Assembly: GCF_005239225.2 (NCBI RefSeq)
Contig: NC_133300.1
Location: 20,759,584-20,823,583 of the forward strand
From: Populus alba
Lineage: Eukaryota > Streptophyta > Magnoliopsida > Malpighiales > Salicaceae
Direction: 5' to 3'
Length of the DNA: 64,000 nucleotides
Shown piece by piece: positions 56,294-64,000 of this stretch (position 1 is its first letter; each line of letters starts with the position of its first letter). The position numbers were made by a program, and so were the translations under genes. The notes below the pieces were generated by a model. It saw only the letters and a list, made by a program, of their open reading frames with translations. It ran no database searches and was not told where the DNA came from.

Positions 56294-57589
56294 GTCACGC
56301 ACATTTTATTTTATTTTCCTTCTTGATTATTTTAAAAACAAGTTGTAGATATTTTAATCTTTTTCCTCGTCACAAAATATCAATTCGGATTTTTTTATAA
56401 ACAAAATTTGTTTCTTTTTGCATCTTTAAGCTAAGCTTTCCTTTTATCACAGCTGTCTTTTTTACAATAATTATTAAATTTAATCTAAATGATAAATTTA
56501 CAATTTAAATCCTAATCAAGTTTAATTTAAATCAATTTGATATTAATTCAATTAAATTTAAATCATAATCATGTGACATGGATTGAATTTTAATTTTTTT
56601 GGATTTTTAATATTTTTTTTTTGCATTTTTAATTACTAAGCCAAACTTTTAAGGTTTTTTATATAGTTATTAAACTTAAGTTGTTAAATTTTTTACTTGA
56701 AATTATTGTAAATTAATTTTAATATTAATTCAATTAAATCAGTGTAACTTTATTGTTTAATTTGTTTCTCGTTAGAGTTTTTTTTATTTATTCTTACAAG
56801 CACCCAAATGATGCTACAAAACATTTTATTTACTATATTTAATAAAAAAATATTCTTTGCATTTTTTTTATTGGAAAGTGGACCGACAATATTGGAATAA
56901 TATTTATTGTATTGGAAAAAATAAATATCTTTTCATTGATGATAATGAATTGAATGTTTCTCTAGCAATCGCGATCCACTGACAGGTGACAGCACGAGGT
57001 ATGAACGACAGGTAATGTACTGGCTAATTTAGACCAATCACAGAAGGGTTTGTGATGCCTACTGCCTCCCCAACGTGGTGCTTTTCCATGTTCATGAAAG
57101 ATCGATGAAGTCAGCATCATCTTTTTGTTCTTCTTGCATTTTCTAGTGCTAATTAAGAAGGGGAAATAGGAAGAAAACTATTGGCAAAAAATGATATACA
57201 AAAAATAAATAAAAAATGGGAAAGAGTTGGGATTATGGAAAACTCATCCTCTCAATTTCCTAGATTTGTTTTTCATTTATTATTTGAATTAATTATTATT
57301 TTTAAAAACAAATCAATTAAAAACTAAGTTTGTTTTGATACCGCGATCCAAATATTTTTTAATTAAAATTTTTTAAAGTATTTTATTTATATGATCAGCA
57401 CATCACAGTAGTTGAAAAGTACCTTAAAAAATTAATCTAATAATTTGTAATTGAAAAATAGTCTTAAAAACATGTTAGAATTAAAAAAGAAACACAATTG
57501 ACTTCAATTAATATTTGTCTAGTTAAAAATAAAATTAAAAAGGAACTAACAGAATACATATTATTAATGGGAAATTTATAATATTTAAC

Positions 57590-57625
<36 letters not shown>

Positions 57626-58160
57626 AATGTTAAACCTTGCAAAAGTAAGAATCTTAGCTAAGCTTAAATTCATAAAATACCACTCTTATATTTTCATCTC
57701 ATGATTTTCTTAACATCAAAATAAATTAATTTCAATTTGTTAAAAAAAGTTATTCATAATTTTTTTTCATCCACGAAGTAACAACTAGTTTAATTTGTCC
57801 TCCTCACAAGCCCTAATAGCAAGCCAAAGTGAACTGAATTTTCTCAAGAGGCAAGAACTATTTAATCTTATCAACAAGCAAAAAGCATCTAGAATCACCA
57901 TTACCTTTTCTTCTCTATTCCTAAGGAAATTAAACAACATATACTCCATAAAACAATGGAAAAAAATAAAAATCTAAAAATATTTGTGGCTAATAGAGAG
58001 GTGGACAAGACCAAGTGCAAGTTTATATAATAAAAAGAATTGCTTAATTATCCATAAAAAAAAAAAAAAAGAAAGAAAGAAAGAACTGGCCTCCATGTTT
58101 TTCTCCACCGAATTAAACATGCTTGCCTAATAATAAGGGAAGACACAAACAAAAACCCAG
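56291..58160. other. AT-rich spacer with a (TA)n tract
   Basis: (TA)n at about 57593-57621. No gene recognised. The last part merges into the promoter of the MYB gene. Confidence 0.5.
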
Positions 58161-58164
58161 ATGC

Positions 58165-58282
58165 CACGTGTCCAGCTGCTCTTTTGACGTGAGCCACAAG
58201 ATTCCATTGAATTCCCGAGCTTTCCTATCTTAAAGCTTCCTATCTTAAGAAAATAAAAAATAAAAAAATACTTCTGACGTGG
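58165..58282 (+). promoter_or_regulatory. ACGT-core cluster in the RVE1-like promoter
   Basis: A G-box CACGTG at 58165-58170, a TTGACGTGAG element around 58184-58193, and TGACGTGG at 58275-58282 lie 420-535 bp upstream of the ATG. Such ACGT cores bind bZIP/bHLH factors including light and clock regulators. Occupancy is inference. A direct repeat CCTATCTTAA lies between them. Confidence 0.45.
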
Positions 58283-58309
58283 CGTCCTTCCTTCCTCTCT
58301 CTCTCTTAT

Positions 58310-58699
58310 TTTTTTTTTTCATCACAAGCCAAATAGACAGGCAGACGCTCACCTCTCTCTCTCTCTCTCTCTCTATCTCACTCTCTCTCCCTGTTTCTTT
58401 CCCTGTTTCTTCACTTCTTTAACTTTGTTGCTTGTTTAGTTCTTTTGGGTTTCTTTTTTTTTAGCTTGGTTGAAGCCAAAAGCTTCAATCTTTCTAGGTT
58501 TTTGTTAGAATATTAAGCTTTGACTTCATTGCTTTGAAGGGTCAGGTTGCGTTTTTTGTTTGTGTCAGAGAAGAAGTGAAAGTGGAGAGATATATTTTTT
58601 GGTGTTATTATGTTAGTTGATGAGTTTGAGGAAGATATCATCAAGAAGGGTACTGTAAGAGTTTCTTTAAGAAGGGTATTTTGAGTGGTTTTTTCAGCT
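58310..58699 (+). other. Probable 5' leader of the RVE1-like gene, CT-rich
   Basis: A pyrimidine-rich stretch with (CT)n at about 58353-58373 is typical of plant core promoters or leaders. It continues to the ATG at 58700. An ATG-led short frame in this leader could act as a uORF (near 58610, ATGTTAGTTGATGAG), but this is not established. Confidence 0.4.
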
Positions 58700-61345
58700 A
58701 TGGCTATTCAGGTATGAAAATTAAGTTTATTTAACTTTCTTGTTTATTTTTGTTGGATCAGTGCATGAAATTGCTAAATTTTGAGGGTTGCTTTTAAAAT
58801 CTTGTAATTCAAAAGAGTTGCGAAGAAAAATGTTTTTTTTTTTTTTTTTTTGCTTTTTTGTTGCTGTGGCTGTTTGCAAGAATTGATTTACTTAAGTTAA
58901 GGAAACATGGATCTAAAGTGAGACCATGTAATGAATACTTGTGTTAAAGCTCTGGTCTCGATACCTAAAGTGTAAAAAGATTCATGTTGTAAGAACTTGT
59001 GTGGTCTGAAAGGGACTATTTGTGGCAAGTGGCAAGATTTATGGTTCATGTTGATGTGTCTTTTGTCGGTCTATATAATTACACAAGCAAGTTTCTTTAC
59101 GAGTGTAGTTTTATGGGGAGTGTGATATGGAAGTTTCAGGTAGGTTTTGCTTTGGTGAACATTTGGCCTGTTATTATTTATGAATACAGTTCTTGCCTTA
59201 TTTTCTTGCAACAGAAAGCAGCATAAGCACATTGTAATTTTTACTTTACTTGTATTTTAGTTTAGATTTTTATGAAATATGATGATCATTTGATTCTTCT
59301 TGTAGAATTTTACTGTATCTGCTTAAGTAATGAATTTAAATGGATATTGAATTGTTTGGAAGTTAAAAGAATTGTATACTTAGTTCAATTATTGAATGGA
59401 GATTAGTGTGATGGGGCTGGTAGTGGTGGAAGCGGGGATATCTTTCTGATGACTTTGTTTCCCACAATTTGATGCAGGATCAGTGTGGAGGGACTCGATC
59501 AAATCTGGTTCTCCCAGCAGGCAATGGAATTTTACCGAGTGCTACACTACAGAAGGCAACTGACCACCAACTAAAGGAGCAGTTCTCTTGTGGGAGTGAT
59601 TACTCTCCCAAGGTTCTATTCTTAACATGTTGGATATGAATTATGATTGATCTTATTCCTTCACAAATATTACTCGATACTCATTCTATTGTTGTTTTTA
59701 CTTTAATTAGGCGAGGAAACCTTACACAATTACGAAACAAAGAGAGAGATGGACAGAGGAAGAGCATAAGAAGTTCCTTGAAGCTCTAAAGCTTTATGGC
59801 CGTGCTTGGAGACGGATTGAAGGTATAATTTGTTGTCAAGTTTCTTAATTAAGTTTATTTCTTCCGTGACTTGTGAATCTAAATAATTGTGTGTTTTGTT
59901 TGGCAGAGCATTTAGGCACAAAGACTGCAGTTCAGATTCGAAGCCATGCTCAGAAATTCTTCTCTAAGGTTTACTGCTCTTATTCCAACTTCTGCTCTCT
60001 ACTACCATAATATATAAATACCCTCAATTAAAGTAAGTTGGATTTTCAACGAGCCCCCGGAGTGCGAGTGATCTTTGATGGGTTCATTTTTCTCTTACAC
60101 CATCTTTTTATTTGAGGTAGGTTGCGCGTGAATCTGGTGGCAGCAACACTAGCTCAGAGGAACCAATTGAAATTCCTCCTCCCAGACCAAAAAGAAAACC
60201 TATGCATCCTTACCCTCGCAAATCGGCACATCCGCTGGAAAGAGATCTTCTAATTCTTGAGAATCCGCTAAGGTCTTCATCTCCAAATTTTTCCATTTCA
60301 GAACACGAAAACCAATCTCCTACATCGGTGTTGTCTGCGGTTGGTTCAGATGCCCTTGGTTCCACTGACTCAGACATGCCAAACCATAGCTTATCACCAG
60401 TTTCATCCGCTGGTGGTGTGCATCATGTTGATTCGTCACCTGAAGACAATGGATCTCCATCACCACCAACTGCTAGCTCAGCTCCTGACGAGCAATTTCC
60501 CAAGGTATTGGCAAACCCCTTCAAAGGAAATAAGGTTTTTACTCTGCTTCTGATGTCTAAAAATTCTCAGGTTGTCCTAAATGTTTTTTTCTATTTTCTT
60601 TAAGGTCCAGAAACTTGACTCATTTCCCAAAGAAACTGTCTCTTCTGAAGAACCCATTACTCTCAAGCTCTTTGGAAGGACACTATTAGTCACAGAATGC
60701 CATAAACCATCTTATTCAAACATGGGGACTTCTAAATTGTCGCTGCCAGATGCCACTGAAGAGAAACTTGTGCAACCATTAACACTGAACATCACAGCTG
60801 CAAAATTGCAGTCCAGGAATGAGGAATCCACTTGGAGCAAGCTGCCTCATGGATCTCATGGAGCATTATATCAAATACAATTTAAAAAGGAAAACTCAAG
60901 TCCCACAGAAAACGACTCTGCTGCTCTAATGCCTTGGTGGGGTTCTTATGAAGGCATGCCATTTCCTTTCATACCATTTCACAAGCATGAGCCTGCGGTG
61001 GAAAATTTAGATTCAAATGGAGATGAAGTCCAAGATAAAGAGATTCACAAGGAAGTATCTTGGACTGGTTCCAACTCCGGATCAGTGAATGAAGGGGAAA
61101 ATGTTGATAAAATTATGGATGCTGAGACTGAAAGTCACCAATTTTCTTACGAGGAAAAAGAGCCATCTCCATTTTTGGAGCTTAAGCCAAAGAAGAAATC
61201 AGCTTCATCTGGATCAAAAGCATTCAATGAAAATTGCACGAAAGGGTTTGTACCTTATAAGAAACGGACTGCAGAAAGAGACAGTCATTCCTCAACATTA
61301 ACTGGCGAAGAGAGGGAAGAGCAAAGAATCCGCCTTTGCCTGTAG
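58700..61345 (+). CDS. REVEILLE1/7-type single-MYB (SHAQKYF class) transcription factor
   Basis: Exons: 58700-58711 (only MAIQ), 59478-59612, 59711-59822, 59907-59968, 60121-60504 and 60605-61345. They give 481 aa, all in phase. One MYB repeat (about residues 50-110): [40 protein letters not shown], then [14 protein letters not shown]. Next come the proline/basic block [41 protein letters not shown], and [13 protein letters not shown], and a C-terminal GFVPYKKR with acidic tail. This layout matches RVE1/RVE2/RVE7 rather than LHY/CCA1. Family role: nuclear clock/light-output factor binding evening-element-type sites, with RVE1 linked to auxin and dormancy. A second donor at 60534 (AATAAG|GTTTTT) would keep the frame and add 10 residues; 60504 is preferred because the family lacks that insert. 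The minute first coding exon and 766-bp first coding intron are usual for this group. Confidence 0.93.
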
Positions 61346-61900
61346 TTAGCCCTCATCGAACAGCCTTAGTTTCCCTTAACTAGAACATATAACTTTTTTG
61401 AACAAGTTGAGGATCATGGACTCTGAGAACATCAGTTGCTGGATGAACTCGAATCAGAGGGGGAATGGTGCTTAAGCAGTTGCCATCTTCTGCAACTCTC
61501 TAGATTCTCATCTTGTTACTTGGTTTTTCCACCTTCAACTGTTTATATCTTTATTTCCTCCTTTTCTTGTACGCATCATGTTTTGTCTGTCTTATTTATT
61601 TTCCTTTTTTATCTTCTGGATTAGCTTTCTGATCTCATATATTCTTTTTCTTCTTTGAACTGTGAATCCCTTAGCCACCTAGCTTTGTTTTGGCCTCTGT
61701 ACAATATCATAAAGCAGTACTTGCTGTATTTACCTACAAGCATTTAAGGGAGTTGGTCTCTATGAATCTGTCTTTCCATATTGTCTCCTCTTGCTGTGCA
61801 TATATGGTATACCATCTCTTCAATTTTGCAATGATTGGAATGAGGAATTAGTCACCATCTTCTTCGGCAATTTTTCAGATAGGGGTGGACCTAGATTCTT
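61346..61900 (+). other. 3' UTR region of the RVE1-like gene
   Basis: Less AT-rich sequence directly after the stop. The transcript end is not defined. Confidence 0.5.
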
Positions 61901-64000
61901 CCTTGAAAAGAAGAGAACAGAAACTATTAAACAGATTTAATGATTTCGGTTAAAGGGTGTCGTTTATGATGTTGATATACATCCAAGAAATCTAGAGTAG
62001 GATGATAGTTAGATCAACCGGAAAAGTGACTGGCATGGCGGAAAGCAGTTATTAAAACCATACCAAGATTTGAATCACGGGTTTGGTAGGATTCATCCAC
62101 TCTCGAAGCTTGCAAGTATATTTTTGCATGAACTGAGATTTTTATCACCCAATTTTATTCGGTTCTATAGAAAAGAATGGTAATGCCTATTTTACAAACC
62201 AATATGCTTGTTTGGGCAACTATTTTGTCTGTTTTCAATTTGTTAGCTAGTATATTGCAGAAATTGAGCCCACACACGAGCCGCTTTGGAGAAGAATTGC
62301 GGTATTTTGTACTGTGGAAGATGGACTATACTGCTATGTTTTGTGAGAACCAATTGATTTGTTTTAAAAATGTGCAATTGCATGAATTGAGTAAACGATT
62401 CCGAGTTATCTTGATAATGGGGTGGTGTTGACTGGCCCAGGATTTCTCACAACACTGAGATAGAGATGAATTTTGAAAGATCAAATGAAAAGGCAGTTAT
62501 CCCTGAGCTTCTCTTTCATTCATCCACCACAATAAGGTACCATAACTAAGAAAACGTTTCTTATTATGTTAACAACAGTGATACCAGAATAAGATTTCCA
62601 TGTTATATGTTGGCAGAATTTCTCACTGACGCTTTATGAATTCTTAGCAGGATTTTCCTTTCTCTATGCTAATACTCCCGAGGCGTTCGTGCTCTAAAAT
62701 CAGTTCATTTCCGATTGCCATTGACTAAGAGAACAGCAGAATACTGGGATTGTTATAATTTGGAGCTCTGTGTAGCCATCTTTTGCTTCTACTCTGATAT
62801 ATTTTGAATCCAGTTTTCAGTACATGTTGGAAGTTGGAACCCCGAAAATTTTGGTGGAAAATATTTTGTGTTGAATGAGATGATATTTTAGTGCAATGAT
62901 TTGAAATGCATGCAATAATTTGTCACTATTCTTTTGTCCCGTTTTGTTCATGGTGATTCTTAGTGCTCCTCTGCTCGCCTGTAGTAAACAAAAGGGTATC
63001 ATAATTCAGATTAGATCTTGCTTAGGCTAGTCATTGAGTTTGATGATGGTTAGCCACTTTAACAAGCTCCTTTTCTGTTTCAGCCAATAATAACTGCGAC
63101 ACAGTTCTCTCAATTTGCTCACTACCACTACCACAGTCAGTTTCTTGTCCTCTTTGTTCTTGGAGATTGGATACAACCCTACAAATTTCCAACGCAAAAA
63201 CACTCAGTTTTCCGAAAGTTTTGATTTTCTTTAAATCAGGAAACAGGATTTATTAAGAAGAAATAAAACCACTATTTATCAGAGTAGAAGAGAAAAGTGC
63301 AAATGGGCCAGGTAGAGAAATTGTTCCATTCTATCTCAGATTCTAGCCGCCTGGGAGCACTAATAAGACGAGTCATGGTTGATTCTGCATGGAAGTATAC
63401 ATACTACGTGGTGTTTAATATCCATGGTTGATACAGATGATGACTGAGTAGGACTAACAACTTGGAAGCACAGCTTTTTTCCCTGCCACGGAGAGTACTC
63501 GCTAAACATCTACTCGATTAATCTGCCACGAAGAGATTTGAACTACAATCAACCTGGAAAGGTTGCTGGGTGGGGGAGCGGAGGCAGAGGCGGAGGCAGA
63601 GGGTAAGAAGTTCCACGCTTGTGTTTTGGGCTTTTTTAGGCCTGGATCTATTACTTGGGCGGGATACTTTTATTTCTTATTTAGTGTGTATTTTGGAAGG
63701 TGTTTTTTTTTTAAAGTATTTTTAGCTTAAAAAAATTAAATTAATATATTTTTATAATTTTAATTTTTTAATGTTATAATATAGAAAATATATAAAAAAA
63801 TTATTTTAATCTATCTTCAAACAAAAAATTATTTTAAAAAGCATTTTACTTTTGCGGAAAAAAACATCCATGAAAGAAAGAAAGAAAAATGTTTTATTCT
63901 TATTATTTTACTTCTGTAAAAAAATAAATAATAATTATCATGTTTTTTTGGAATAAATCAGAATTTTAATTAACTCACATTTTATATATCTTTTAATTGT
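61901..64000. other. Right-end spacer, nothing recognised
   Basis: No coding exon or RNA gene could be supported. A GGAGGCAGAGGCGGAGGCAGAGG purine repeat lies near 63580. Confidence 0.45.

Overview
The window is nuclear DNA of a flowering plant. It has intron-rich genes with GT-AG splice sites, long AT-rich spacers, (AT)n, (CT)n and (GTAT)n microsatellites, and several decayed mobile or duplicated segments. Protein similarity recalled from memory suggests a woody eudicot, most likely a poplar-type (Populus/Salicaceae) genome. That assignment is inference. No bacterial, organellar or CRISPR-type feature was seen.

Layout. (1) 0-11.4 kb: two tandem copies of a transmembrane-9 (TM9SF/EMP70) gene on the minus strand. 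Only exon 1 of the left copy lies in the window. The right copy (6514-10534) is complete with 7 exons. The left copy's upstream region carries a small, old LTR-like element and a longer spacer. (2) 13.8-18.0 kb: a universal stress protein gene (4 exons, plus) and a single-exon secreted S-protein homolog (plus). (3) 18.3-26.5 kb: a glutamate decarboxylase (GAD) locus, with a broken, internally deleted copy (18355-19301, minus) and a near-complete copy (22132-26512, minus). Between them lies a mosaic: a fragment of splicing factor SF3B2, a ~785-bp foldback (inverted repeat), and a fragment of the DEAD-box helicase eIF4A3. (4) 26.5-31.0 kb: repeat-rich spacer with an ~87-bp tandem repeat family, a perfect 14-bp hairpin and an unrecognised exon-like fragment near 29.5-30.1 kb. 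(5) 31.0-34.4 kb: cytosolic-type NADP-isocitrate dehydrogenase (15 exons, minus). (6) 34.4-39.3 kb: spacer with T-rich tandem repeats. (7) 39.35-42.39 kb: an HD-ZIP IV pseudogene that lacks its homeobox and carries a nonsense codon and frameshifts. (8) 43.6-49.1 kb: UDP-glucose pyrophosphorylase (21 exons, minus). (9) 49.1-58.7 kb: AT-rich spacer. (10) 58.7-61.35 kb: a REVEILLE1/7-type single-MYB gene (plus). (11) The rest is spacer.

The genes do not form a pathway cluster. They are housekeeping and regulatory genes of primary metabolism (GAD, ICDH, UGPase), membrane traffic (TM9SF), stress (USP), secreted signalling (SPH) and clock/light transcription (RVE). The least ordinary parts are the SF3B2 / foldback / eIF4A3 mosaic, the GAD pair (an odd GC-donor intron with a one-base surplus at the acceptor in the better copy), and the homeobox-less HD-ZIP IV relic. 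Exon boundaries were placed by hand from splice consensus and family reading frame. For the multi-exon genes the exon lengths sum to an intact frame, with the single GAD exception described.
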